Part shown: one piece after another, positions 18,478 through 26,677 of the stretch
How the letters are laid out: every line of letters begins with the position of its first letter
How positions within the stretch are numbered: position 1 is the first letter of the stretch
Source of the DNA: Bosea vaviloviae
GTDB taxonomy: Bacteria; Pseudomonadota; Alphaproteobacteria; Rhizobiales; Beijerinckiaceae
Length of the DNA stretch: 64,000 nt
NCBI RefSeq assembly: GCF_001741865.1
Contig: NZ_CP017147.1
Span: 1,479,001 to 1,543,000 of the forward strand
Reading direction: 5' to 3'
Program-made: the position numbers and the translations under genes
The notes under the pieces: model-generated
What the model saw: the letters and a program-made list of their open reading frames with translations, nothing else
Told to the model about the DNA's origin: nothing
Database searches by the model: none

Positions 18478-19146
18478 TCAGGCCTTGGCGAGCTTGCCCT
18501 CCACCATGGCGGTCGCGCCGGAGATGTCGGACAGTTTCTCGCCCTTGCGCAGGCGCTCCAGCAGCACGAGTTCCTGCTGCTGCATCTCGATCGCGCGGCG
18601 GGCATAGGCTTCCGCCGTCGCGGCCTTGAGCACGACCACGCCGCTTTCGTCGCAGAGCACGGCATCGCCGGGCTCGATCGTCTGGCCGCCGACGCTGACC
18701 GGCACGTTGATCGCGCCCTCGGTGCCGAGGATCTTGGTGGTGATCGGCGAGGGACCGCGGCACCACATCGGCATGTCGGTCTTGACGATCTCGGAGAAGT
18801 CGGTCGCCGGGCCGTCGATCACGCCCGCCGTCACGCCTGCGAGTTTCATGGAATGGGTCACGACGCCGCCCCAGCAGGCATGCTTGGTGTCGCCGCAGCG
18901 GTCGATGACGACGACATCGCCCGGCCGCACCATCTTGGTCAGGTAGTGCAGGGCAGTCGAGTCCGCATGCGGGATGCGGATGGTGACGGCGGTGCCGGCG
19001 ACGCGCTTGGTCGGCAGGACCGCGCGAATTTCACGATCGACGAAGCCGGAATGCAGCACATGGCCGATGGTCGCGACTTCGCATTGCTCGAGCAGGGCAA
19101 CGAGGTCGGCGGAGATCTGCGCCGGCATGGGATTGACGATGAACAT
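18478..19146 (-). CDS. RraA-like protein (second copy, complete)
   Basis: This is a 222-residue RraA-fold protein, close in length to HMG aldolases. Conserved segments are VATIGHVLHSGFVDREI, GDVVVIDRCGDTKHACWGG and VIDGPATDFSEI. The substrate-binding Arg of the family DGxxRD motif is replaced by Thr, as in the copy at 1-521, while Asp is kept. The pair forms a distinct subgroup; decarboxylase, aldolase or hydratase-like activity on a keto acid is possible but unproven. It lies 14 bp after the nitrilase-family gene and 70 bp before a Pot-type importer. Confidence 0.87.
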   Translation of the reverse strand: MFIVNPMPAQISADLVALLEQCEVATIGHVLHSGFVDREIRAVLPTKRVAGTAVTIRIPHADSTALHYLTKMVRPGDVVVIDRCGDTKHACWGGVVTHSMKLAGVTAGVIDGPATDFSEIVKTDMPMWCRGPSPITTKILGTEGAINVPVSVGGQTIEPGDAVLCDESGVVVLKAATAEAYARRAIEMQQQELVLLERLRKGEKLSDISGATAMVEGKLAKA

Positions 19147-19160
19147 GATGGGCTTTCCGC

Positions 19161-19967
19161 TCAGGCGACGACGTGATGGTTGGCGACCGGCACGGCCGCG
19201 CGGACCTTGGCCGTGTAATCGAAATCGAGCCTTGCACTGGTCGTGCCGACGCCGTCGGAGGCCTGCGCTGCGATATGACCCCAGGGATTGATCACCATGG
19301 AGTGGCCGTAGCAGGCGTTCTTGCCTTGGGCGTGGGTGCCGGTCTGGCCGGTCGCCAGGAACCAGGTCTGCGTCTCGCAGGCGCGCGCCCTCGCCAGCAG
19401 CTCCCAATGGTCCTTGCCGGTCATCAGCGTGAAGGCGGCGGGCAGGACGATGATGTCGGCGCCGGCGTCGCGCAATTTGCGGAAGAGCTCGGGGAAGCGG
19501 ATGTCGTAGCAGATGGCGCAGCCGACGGTGGTGTCGTCGACCTTGTAGGTGACGATATCCTTGCCGCGCGAGACCATGTTGGATTCACGGTAGCTGACGC
19601 CGCCGGGGGCATCAACGTCGAACAGATGGATCTTGCGGTAATGCGCGATCTGCTTTCCGTCCGGCCCGAACACGATGGTCGCATTGAAATAGTCGTCGCC
19701 GTCGCGCTCGCAGACGCTGCCGGCATGCAGCGTGATGCCGTGCTTCTCGGCCAGGCCCGACATCAGGCGGTAGCTCTCGCCATTGGGGAAGGTCTCGGCG
19801 CTGTTGCGCATCGCCTCCGGGCTGCCGTCGAGGAAGGCGTAATATTCCGGCAGCACGACGAGATCAGGATTCTCCTCGGCGACGACCTTCTCGATCAGCG
19901 CCTTGGCCATTTTGAGGTTCGCGGATTTGTCATCCTGCGAGTTCATCTGGACGAGCGAGACTTTCAC
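19161..19967 (-). CDS. Nitrilase-superfamily carbon-nitrogen hydrolase
   Basis: This is a 268-residue hydrolase of the nitrilase superfamily with the full catalytic triad: Glu about 41 (LPEYYAF), Lys about 112 (YRKIHLFD) and Cys about 153 (CYDIRFPE). The RFPE and LFDVDAPGG features resemble Nit1/omega-amidase-type amidases acting on omega-amides or deaminated compounds. GTG 19967 was taken as the start: GGGAGA lies six bases upstream and the protein then begins VKVSLVQMNS as the family expects, whereas an upstream ATG adds 22 unrelated residues. It is the first gene of the RraA/Pot operon. Confidence 0.88.
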   Translation of the reverse strand: MKVSLVQMNSQDDKSANLKMAKALIEKVVAEENPDLVVLPEYYAFLDGSPEAMRNSAETFPNGESYRLMSGLAEKHGITLHAGSVCERDGDDYFNATIVFGPDGKQIAHYRKIHLFDVDAPGGVSYRESNMVSRGKDIVTYKVDDTTVGCAICYDIRFPELFRKLRDAGADIIVLPAAFTLMTGKDHWELLARARACETQTWFLATGQTGTHAQGKNACYGHSMVINPWGHIAAQASDGVGTTSARLDFDYTAKVRAAVPVANHHVVA

Positions 19968-20092
19968 CGGCGTTCTCCCTGCAAAGGCCTTGAGCGTGAC
20001 GCGTGACGAGGACGCCCGGTTGCCGGGCGACATCCTGCTCTGTTGCGGCCGTCCCGCAGCAGACCAAACCTGGGCAAGCGCGGCAAACGCGA

Positions 20093-20118
20093 AATTCTTG
20101 TTCGTCTCGACAAGAATT
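20093..20118. promoter_or_regulatory. Inverted repeat upstream of the nitrilase operon
   Basis: This is a perfect 8-bp inverted repeat (aattcttg and caagaatt) with a 10-bp spacer, in the 207-bp gap between the nitrilase-family gene start (19967) and the LysR gene stop (20175). The spacing and AT-rich arms fit a regulator-binding site, perhaps for the neighbouring LysR protein. The binding partner is inferred. Confidence 0.45.
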
Positions 20119-20140
20119 GCTTATGAGACCGGCATGGTCG

Positions 20141-20167
20141 GCCCCTGCCGCATTTGCGGGCAGGGGC
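20141..20167 (-). terminator. Hairpin downstream of the LysR gene
   Basis: This is a 9-bp GC-rich inverted repeat (gcccctgcc and ggcaggggc) with a 9-base loop that begins 8 bp after the LysR stop codon in the minus direction. It is positioned like a terminator but no T-run follows, so it may only stabilise the 3' end. Confidence 0.4.
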
Positions 20168-20174
20168 GGTGCCG

Positions 20175-21071
20175 TCAGGCGGGTGGTTGTGTGGCCGCGA
20201 TTCCCACCGCCATGTCGGCGATCAGCGCGGGCAGGGCGTTGCCGGGATTGTCGGCGAAGACCGCGTGGAGATGCAGCGGCGGCAGCTTGGCATCGACATC
20301 GAGCACATGCAGCTCGCCATTATCGAGGAACTCCTGGACCACGACCTGCGGCAGCACGGCGACACCGACGCCGTCGCGGATCAGGCGCGTGATCGTGGCG
20401 AGCGAATTGGAATTGAAGACGCGCACCGCCCCCGCATCGAGCCCAGCGAGCTCGATCGCGCGCAGCACGGATTGATGCGGCTGCGAGCCCTTGGAATAGG
20501 CGAAGATCGGGTAGTCGGCGAAATCGGCGATGGCGAGCCGGCCCGGTTTCAGGGCAAGGCGCGGCGAGCCGATCCAGAGGCAATCGAAGACACAGAGCTC
20601 GATATTGCGGATATGGGGCGCCACCACGGGGCCCATGATCAGGCCGAGATCGATCTGGCCGTCCTGGATCTGGCGGGCGAGGTTGAGGCTGGTATCGACA
20701 TTCAGATCGATCGTGACATTGGGATAAGCGACCTTCACCCGCTCGATCAGTCGCGGCAGCCAGGCATAGACGATCGAGTCGATCGCCCCGATCATGACCG
20801 TGCCGCGCATCTGCCCGGTATCGGCGATCAGCCGCTCCAATTCGCCGACCATGCGCACGATCGCCTCGGCCTGGGGCAAGGCGCGCTGGCCGTGCGAGGT
20901 CAGGCTGACGGTGCGCAGGTCGCGCTCGAACAGGCGCACGCCGAGCTCGCGCTCCAAGGTGGCGATCCGGTTCGAGACGGCGGCCTGGGTCGTGCAAAGC
21001 TTGTCGGCCGCGACCGAAAAATTCCGCAATCGCGCGACCCAGACGAAGGTTTCGAGGAATTTGAGGTTCAA
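20175..21071 (-). CDS. LysR-family transcriptional regulator
   Basis: This is a 298-residue regulator. The N-terminal helix-turn-helix (residues about 1-60, LETFVWVARLRNFSVAADKLCTTQAAVSNRIATLERELGVRLFER) is typical, followed by a periplasmic-binding-like effector domain (GTVMIGAIDSIVYAWLPRLIERV). It is encoded downstream of nothing on its strand and probably controls the adjacent nitrilase/RraA/Pot operon, though both genes point the same way. The effector is unknown. Confidence 0.9.
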   Translation of the reverse strand: MNLKFLETFVWVARLRNFSVAADKLCTTQAAVSNRIATLERELGVRLFERDLRTVSLTSHGQRALPQAEAIVRMVGELERLIADTGQMRGTVMIGAIDSIVYAWLPRLIERVKVAYPNVTIDLNVDTSLNLARQIQDGQIDLGLIMGPVVAPHIRNIELCVFDCLWIGSPRLALKPGRLAIADFADYPIFAYSKGSQPHQSVLRAIELAGLDAGAVRVFNSNSLATITRLIRDGVGVAVLPQVVVQEFLDNGELHVLDVDAKLPPLHLHAVFADNPGNALPALIADMAVGIAATQPPA

Positions 21072-21160
21072 ATCGGAGCCGCTTCGCGTGAGGGCGCGGC
21101 GCCAGCCTGCGCCGCCCGCCCTGACTTAGCCCCGTTTGCCCCTCGCCGGGAAGGACTGAA

Positions 21161-21859
21161 CTAACGTCGCCGGTTCGCTGCTGCCGGATCGGACTGCCAG
21201 GTCGCGGCGGACATGGTCGGCAGGTCGAAATAGTCGCGCGTCGTCGCATAGCCATGGCCGCCCATGCGACCAACGGCGTCGAGCGCGGCGGGATCGACAT
21301 AGAGCTTCTCGGCATCGATCGTATCCGCGCGGAAATGCGCATAGACCACCTCGCCCAGGATGATCTCGCGCGAATTGCCGATGCCGAGCGTGGTGTGGTG
21401 GCGGCATTCGAACGCGGCCGGCGCCTGGCCGATCCAGGGGCAGGGCACCTTGACGCCAGGCATGGCGGTGAGGCCGGCCCGAGCCAGCTCGTCGATGCCG
21501 GGCTCGAACGGCACGGCGCAGATATTCATGCCCTCGACCAGGGCGTCGGAGACGATGTTGACGGTGAAGGCGAGCGTCTCGCGCACATTGCGGCCGGTGT
21601 CCTTCTGCCCGCCGGTCGGCCGGTACTCGACGCCGAGCGCCAGGATCGCGGGATCGGCCGAGAGGCAGTTGAAGAACGAGAACGGCGCGGCGTTGACGAC
21701 GCCCTGCGCATCGACCGTCGTCACCAGGGCGATCGGGCGCGGCACGACCGCGCCGATCAAGAGCTTGTAGCGCTCGCGCGGCGAAAGCTTCGCGAAATCG
21801 AAGGTGACGACCGGCGGGGCCGCCTCGATCGGCTTCGGCTCTGTCGAGAGGTCGGTCAC
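21161..21859 (-). CDS. Flavin reductase-like (FMN-binding split-barrel) protein
   Basis: This 232-residue protein of the flavin reductase-like domain family has YKLLIGAVVPRPIALVTTVDAQGVVNAAPFSFFNCLSADPAILALGV, the FMN-binding core. Such proteins supply reduced flavin to two-component monooxygenases or act alone. GTG 21859 is chosen because it overlaps the GntR stop by 4 bp (GTGA); the upstream open frame is out of the conserved domain. No monooxygenase partner is seen in the window. Confidence 0.82.
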   Translation of the reverse strand: MTDLSTEPKPIEAAPPVVTFDFAKLSPRERYKLLIGAVVPRPIALVTTVDAQGVVNAAPFSFFNCLSADPAILALGVEYRPTGGQKDTGRNVRETLAFTVNIVSDALVEGMNICAVPFEPGIDELARAGLTAMPGVKVPCPWIGQAPAAFECRHHTTLGIGNSREIILGEVVYAHFRADTIDAEKLYVDPAALDAVGRMGGHGYATTRDYFDLPTMSAATWQSDPAAANRRR

Positions 21860-22563
21860 GGCGGGTTCAGTCCTTCGCTGAGGGCATAGGGGGCGAGGAG
21901 GTCGCGGATGTCGCGCTCGGCGCGCGGCGTCAGCAGGGCCCGCGTCACCACGGCCTGGAGATGATGGTCCATGAGATGGGCGGCGCGCGCGCCATCGCCC
22001 GCTCGCAAGGCCTCGATCAGCTGGCGATGCTCCGAAACCGCGCATTCCGAGGAATGCGGCCGGCCATAGATCGCCAGGATCAGCGAGCAGCGCGAGGAGA
22101 CTTCCTGGACATAGCGCAGCAGCAGGGCGTTGCCGGTCATCTCGGCGAGCTTGATGTGGAACTCGCCGGCGAGCCGGATCGATTCAGGCCCATCCTGGCC
22201 ATGCGCCTTGTCCTCTTGCCGGACATGATCCTCGAGCTCGGCCGCCTGCGCGGCGGTGAGCCGCCCGGCGAGGTTCTCGGCGACGAGGCGTTCGAGCCCC
22301 CGGCGCACGTCGAAGACGTCGCGCGCCTCCTCCAGGGTCGGATAGGCCACCGAGGCGCCGCGATTGGGCTTGAGCTCGACCAGGCCTTCGACGGCCAATC
22401 GGCCGAAGGCCTCGCGCACCAGTGTGCGGCTCACCCCGAGCTGCTCGCCGATCGAATCCTCCGGCAGCTTCATGCCGGGCTTCAGCGCCTGTTCGATGAT
22501 GGCGCGCCGGAGCGCTCTGTATACCGATTGCGCGCGCAATCCGGGTTGGCGGGAATCGGTCAT
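21856..22563 (-). CDS. GntR-family transcriptional regulator (FCD type)
   Basis: This is a 235-residue regulator with winged HTH (LPEDSIGEQLGVSRTLVREAFGRLAVEGLVELKPNRGASV) and a C-terminal helical FCD domain (EFHIKLAEMTGN, EHRQLIEALRAGD). ATG 22563 starts the protein about 20 residues before the HTH; a frame reaching 22848 would run through the AT-rich operator region and was rejected. It is divergent from the Dpp-type importer at 22820 and translationally coupled to the flavin reductase gene. Confidence 0.9.
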   Translation of the reverse strand: MTDSRQPGLRAQSVYRALRRAIIEQALKPGMKLPEDSIGEQLGVSRTLVREAFGRLAVEGLVELKPNRGASVAYPTLEEARDVFDVRRGLERLVAENLAGRLTAAQAAELEDHVRQEDKAHGQDGPESIRLAGEFHIKLAEMTGNALLLRYVQEVSSRCSLILAIYGRPHSSECAVSEHRQLIEALRAGDGARAAHLMDHHLQAVVTRALLTPRAERDIRDLLAPYALSEGLNPP

Positions 22564-22657
22564 CGCAGCCCGTTTCTGTCCTGGTTCAGCCCTCTGAGGC
22601 TCACTCCATGTCACGGGATTCGGCTCCGCTCCAGTTTTTCGCTTGTCTTCAATAATC

Positions 22658-22686
22658 GCATACAATACGATATCATAATCGTATGC
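22658..22686. promoter_or_regulatory. Nested inverted repeat, GntR operator candidate
   Basis: Two nested inverted repeats sit in a strikingly AT-rich island between the divergent GntR gene and the dppA-type gene. The inner repeat is atacgat/atcgtat (22665-22671 and 22678-22684, 6-bp spacer). The outer one is gcatac/gtatgc (22658-22663 and 22681-22686). This is the expected place and form for an operator controlling both directions. Confidence 0.6.
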
Positions 22687-22819
22687 AAGATTGATTATTA
22701 ATCGCACACGCCGTGCCGCGGAAGACGTCAATCTGGTGGATAAAGCGGCATAGACGAGGGGCAGCGGGCCGGGCGAGCGCCGAAGACGCGCAGCGGGCTC
22801 ATCGAAAGGGAGAGTTTCG

Positions 22820-24388
22820 ATGAAGAGAGCTTGGATGCTGGCGGCCATTGCCGCCTTCGCGCTGACCGGCGCGGCCGAGGCGAAGACGCTGAAATGGGGC
22901 GCGGCGCGCGAGATCGCTTCGCTCGACCCCTATTCCTATGGCGATACCTTCACGCTTTCGGTGCTGAACCATGTCTATGAGGGGTTGGTGCGCTACACCG
23001 GCGATCTCAAGATCGAGCCGGCGCTGGCGGAGTCCTGGGAGACGGTCTCGCCGACGGTCTGGCGCTTCAAGCTCCGCCAGGGCGTGAAGTTCCACAACGG
23101 CAACCCGTTCACGGCCGACGACGTCGTCGCCTCGCTGGAGCGCGTCACCAACGACGCCTCGCCGCTCAAGGGCAATCTGCCGGCCTATAAATCCTCGAAA
23201 AAGATCGACGACTACACCGTCGAGATCGAGGTCAACGGCCCTTATCCGCTGCTGCTCAACGACCTCACCAACATCTTCATCTTCAACAAGGCCTGGCTCG
23301 TCGCCAACAACTCGCTGCTGCCGACCGATTCCGGCAAGGGCGTGAAGGGCTATGCCACCGACAACGCCAACGGCACCGGCCCCTTCATCGTCGAGAGCCG
23401 CCGCGCCGACGCCAAGACCGTCTATGTCAAGAACCCGAACTGGTGGGACAAGCCGCAGCACAACATCGACACGATCGAGTTCCTGCCGATCGCCTCGGCC
23501 TCGACCCGTGTCGCGGCGCTGCTCTCGGGCGAGATCGACTTCACCAATGTCGCGCCCTTGCAGGATCTGCCGCGCCTCTCGGCCTCGCCCGAGGTCAAGG
23601 TGCTGCAGACCAATGAACTGCGCACCGTGATCTTCGCGCTCAACCTCAAGGACACGCTGTTCGAGAGCGATGTGAAGGATAAAAACCCGCTCAAGGATAT
23701 CCGCGTTCGCGAGGCGCTCTACCGCGCCATCGACATCGACGCCGTCCAGAAGCGCGCCATGCGCGGACTGTCGCGCAACACCGGCGCCCTGATCGCTCCG
23801 GCCATTCCAGGCTATGAGCCCTCGCAGGATGTGCGCCTGCCCTTCGATCTCGACGGCGCCAAGAAGCTGCTGGCCGCGGCGGGCTATCCCAACGGCTTCT
23901 CCTTCCAGATGAACTGCCAGAGCGACGGTCTCGTCAATGAGGAGGAGTTCTGTCAGGCGGTCGCCTCGATGTGGTCGCGCGCCGGCTTGCGGCCCAATCT
24001 GAGCCTCGGCCCGCGCAGCCAGCAGACGCCCAAGCGCGTCAAGGGCGAGTTCGACGTGATCTCCTTCGGCTGGGCCAATGAGCCGATGATCGACGCCTAT
24101 TCGATCCTGATCCAGGTGATGCGCTCGAAGAGCGGTTCGGGTGGCGTGTTCAACTGGGGCAATTGGGGCGATCCGCGCATCGATGCCTTGATCGACAAGG
24201 CCGGCGTCGAGCTCGACAACAGCAAGCGCATCCCGATGATGATGGAGGCGCTGAAGATCGCCAAGACCGAGCACCTCTTCATCCCGCTGCACCAGCAGCC
24301 GATGGCCTGGGCGATGCGCAACACCGTGGCCGCGACCGTGCAGGCTTCCGACAACAAGCCGAGGCTGTGGCTGACGACGATGAAGTGA
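22820..24388 (+). CDS. ABC transporter substrate-binding protein, DppA-type (second system)
   Basis: This is a 522-residue family 5 periplasmic binding protein with a Sec signal peptide (MKRAWMLAAIAAFALTGAAEA, cleavage near residue 21). The family segment FKLRQGVKFHNGNPFTADDVVASLERV is clear. A GGGAGAG ribosome-binding site precedes ATG 22820. It is the first gene of a plus-strand operon running to 32645; a palindromic repeat separates it from the permease gene. Confidence 0.94.
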   Translation: MKRAWMLAAIAAFALTGAAEAKTLKWGAAREIASLDPYSYGDTFTLSVLNHVYEGLVRYTGDLKIEPALAESWETVSPTVWRFKLRQGVKFHNGNPFTADDVVASLERVTNDASPLKGNLPAYKSSKKIDDYTVEIEVNGPYPLLLNDLTNIFIFNKAWLVANNSLLPTDSGKGVKGYATDNANGTGPFIVESRRADAKTVYVKNPNWWDKPQHNIDTIEFLPIASASTRVAALLSGEIDFTNVAPLQDLPRLSASPEVKVLQTNELRTVIFALNLKDTLFESDVKDKNPLKDIRVREALYRAIDIDAVQKRAMRGLSRNTGALIAPAIPGYEPSQDVRLPFDLDGAKKLLAAAGYPNGFSFQMNCQSDGLVNEEEFCQAVASMWSRAGLRPNLSLGPRSQQTPKRVKGEFDVISFGWANEPMIDAYSILIQVMRSKSGSGGVFNWGNWGDPRIDALIDKAGVELDNSKRIPMMMEALKIAKTEHLFIPLHQQPMAWAMRNTVAATVQASDNKPRLWLTTMK

Positions 24389-24408
24389 AGGCTCTCGTCT
24401 CCCTCCCA

Positions 24409-24512
24409 CGTCATCCTGGACGAGCGGCGAAGCCGCGCAGCTCGGGGATCCATCGTAGAGCTCCGGAGCCCTCCGATAGATCCCGGCCACCCTTCGGGTG
24501 CCCAGGATGACG
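24409..24512. repeat. Dispersed palindromic repeat between binding-protein and permease genes
   Basis: This is an imperfect inverted repeat of about 104 bp bounded by cgtcatcctgg and ccaggatgacg. It sits 20 bp after the DppA-type stop and 70 bp before the DppB-type start. It is nearly identical in its ends to 39957-40061, which occupies the same position in another importer operon. It probably forms an mRNA hairpin that protects the binding-protein message. Confidence 0.8.
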
Positions 24513-24582
24513 GTGGGGGCTTGGCGAGCGACCAGCCTGTCCGATCCGACGGAACCTTCCGCCTCCCAACCGGAGACGCACC

Positions 24583-25575
24583 ATGCCGGCCTTTCTCTTC
24601 AAGCGCCTCCTGAACGCGGCCGGCGTCATGCTCGCGGTCGCCTTCCTCGCCTTCCTGATTTTCCGTTTCGTCGGCGATCCCGTCGAATTGATGCTGAACG
24701 AGCAGGCGAGCCAGGCCCAGCGCGACGAATTGCGGATCAGGCTCGGGCTCGACAAGGGCTTCGTCCTGCAGTTCGCGACCTTCGTCGGCAATGCGTTGCA
24801 TGGTGATTTCGGCATCTCCTATCGCAATCAGCAGGAGGTCTTCACGCTGATCTCCGAGCGCTTCCCCGCGACCTTCGAGCTGGTGCTGGTGGCGACGTTT
24901 CTCTCGCTTGCGGTCGGGATTCCGCTGGGCGTCTACACCGCCATCAAGCGCGACAGCCTGATGGCCAAATTCCTGCAATTCGTCTCGGTGCTCGGCGTTT
25001 CGCTGCCGAGCTTCGCGCTCGGCATCCTGTTCATCCTGCTGTTTTCGGTGACGCTGCAATGGCTGCCGGCCTTCGGGCGCGGCCAGGTCGTGCAGATCGG
25101 CTGGTGGAGCACGGGATTCCTCACGCCCTCTGGCCGGTTGGCGCTGATCCTGCCGGGCATCACGCTTTCGCTCTTCCAGATCACGCTGGTGATGCGGTTG
25201 GTCCGGGCCGAGATGCTGGAGACGATGCGCACCGATTTCATCCGCTTCGCCCGGGCGCGCGGACTGACGCTGCGCGCCGTCCACTTCCGCCACGCTCTGC
25301 GCAATTGCCTGATGCCGGTGATCACCGTGACGGGGCTGCAGATCGGCAATCTGATCGCCTTCGCGCTGGTCACGGAGACGGTGTTCCAGTGGCCGGGCAT
25401 GGGCCTGCTCTTCGTCCAGGCGGTGACCTTCGTCGATATCCCGGTGATGGCGGCCTATCTGATCGTGGTCTCCTTCATCTTCGTCTCGCTGAACACGCTG
25501 GTCGACCTGCTCTACGCCTATGTCGATCCTCGCCTGCGCGAGGATGCGATCTCGGGAGCCGCCAATGCCCGCTGA
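24583..25575 (+). CDS. ABC transporter permease, DppB-type (second system)
   Basis: This is a 330-residue permease with DppB features: FRFVGDPVELMLNEQASQAQRDELRIRLGLDKGFVLQFATFV near the N-terminus, LPSFALGILFILLFSV and the coupling loop FIRFARARGLTLRAVHFRHALRNCLMPVITV. Its 3' end overlaps the DppC-type gene by 11 bp. Confidence 0.94.
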   Translation: MPAFLFKRLLNAAGVMLAVAFLAFLIFRFVGDPVELMLNEQASQAQRDELRIRLGLDKGFVLQFATFVGNALHGDFGISYRNQQEVFTLISERFPATFELVLVATFLSLAVGIPLGVYTAIKRDSLMAKFLQFVSVLGVSLPSFALGILFILLFSVTLQWLPAFGRGQVVQIGWWSTGFLTPSGRLALILPGITLSLFQITLVMRLVRAEMLETMRTDFIRFARARGLTLRAVHFRHALRNCLMPVITVTGLQIGNLIAFALVTETVFQWPGMGLLFVQAVTFVDIPVMAAYLIVVSFIFVSLNTLVDLLYAYVDPRLREDAISGAANAR

Positions 25576-26509
25576 TTCCGCAAAGGCGCTCAGGAAGCCC
25601 GGCCGCCTGCGCCGCTTCCTCGACAGCGATATCGGCTGGAGCTTTCGGCGCACGCCGGCCGCTTGGCTCTCGGCGATCGTGCTCGTCCTGCTGATCGTCA
25701 CGGCGTTGCTGGCCCCGCTGATCGCAGTCCAGAACCCGCACGACCTCTCGCAGATCTTCATCGACAAGGCCGAGATCCCGCCGATCTGGGCCAGGGATGG
25801 CGAATGGCCTTTCCTGCTCGGCACCGATCCGCAGGGGCGCGACGTGCTCTCCGCCATCCTCTACGGCACGCGCGTCTCGCTGATCATCGGGATCGCCGCC
25901 GTCATCGTCTCGATGGCGCTCGGCGTCAGCATCGGACTGGTCTCCGGCTATTATGGCGGGCGCATCGACAATCTGCTGATGCGGCTCGGCGATACCGTGC
26001 TCTCGATCCCGACGCTGCTGATGGCGATCCTGGTCAGCGCGATCTTCCGCGAGCTTTTGCCGCCGGCGCTGCGTGAACCCTTCGCCGCCGTCGTGCTCGT
26101 GGTCTCGATCTCGCTGACCAACTGGGTGCAATATGCCCGCACGGTCCGCGCCTCGACCATGGTCGAGCGTCGCAAGGAATATGTGCTCGCCGCCCGCATC
26201 ATCAAAGTCGCGGCGACACGCATCATGGCCCGCCACATCCTGCCCAACACGCTCACTCCCGTGATGGTGGCGGCAACGCTGAATCTCGGCCTCGCCATCC
26301 TGTCGGAGGCGACGCTCTCCTTTCTGGGCGTCGGCATGCCGATCACACAGCCCTCGCTGGGCACGCTGATCCGTATCGGCAACCAGTATCTCTTCTCCGG
26401 CTCCTGGTGGCTGGTCGTCTTCCCCTCGCTCCAGCTCGGATTGATCGTGCTCTCGGTCAATTTGCTGGGCGACTGGCTGCGCGACGCGCTGAACCCGAAG
26501 CTGCGGTGA
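25565..26509 (+). CDS. ABC transporter permease, DppC-type (second system)
   Basis: This is a 314-residue permease with LLGTDPQGRDVLSAILYGTRVSL, the DppC signature, and coupling loop YVLAARIIKVAATRIMARHILPN. The segment LSQIFIDKAEIPPIWARDGEWPF is an extended periplasmic loop of the subfamily. ATG 25565 was chosen over an earlier in-frame codon at 25520, which would overlap dppB more deeply and add residues outside the family. Confidence 0.94.
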   Translation: MPADSAKALRKPGRLRRFLDSDIGWSFRRTPAAWLSAIVLVLLIVTALLAPLIAVQNPHDLSQIFIDKAEIPPIWARDGEWPFLLGTDPQGRDVLSAILYGTRVSLIIGIAAVIVSMALGVSIGLVSGYYGGRIDNLLMRLGDTVLSIPTLLMAILVSAIFRELLPPALREPFAAVVLVVSISLTNWVQYARTVRASTMVERRKEYVLAARIIKVAATRIMARHILPNTLTPVMVAATLNLGLAILSEATLSFLGVGMPITQPSLGTLIRIGNQYLFSGSWWLVVFPSLQLGLIVLSVNLLGDWLRDALNPKLR

Positions 26510-26531
26510 TGACGGCGAGGCGATGCCCTTT

Positions 26532-26628
26532 CCCGTCATGGTCGGGCTTGTCCCGACCATCCACGTCTTCCTCGATCGAGGGGCGTGTCCAAGACGTGGA
26601 TGCTCGCCACAAGGGCGAGCATGACGGG
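26532..26628. repeat. Dispersed palindromic repeat, 'cccgtcatg' class
   Basis: This is an imperfect inverted repeat of about 97 bp with arms beginning cccgtcatg and ending catgacggg, and inner arms ccacgtctt / aagacgtgg. It differs in sequence from the gtcatcctgg elements elsewhere in the window. It lies between the DppC-type gene and the first amidohydrolase gene, and could insulate or stabilise parts of the operon. Confidence 0.75.
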
Positions 26629-26677
26629 GCGGCAAGCTCGACCGCGACGCTTAAAAAACAACGAGGAAACGCCTGAG

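Noticed and set aside
22799..25857. Two long minus-strand frames opposite the DppA/DppB genes
   Set aside because: No domain features, and opposite strand genes are fully supported by family motifs, signal peptide and ribosome-binding sites.
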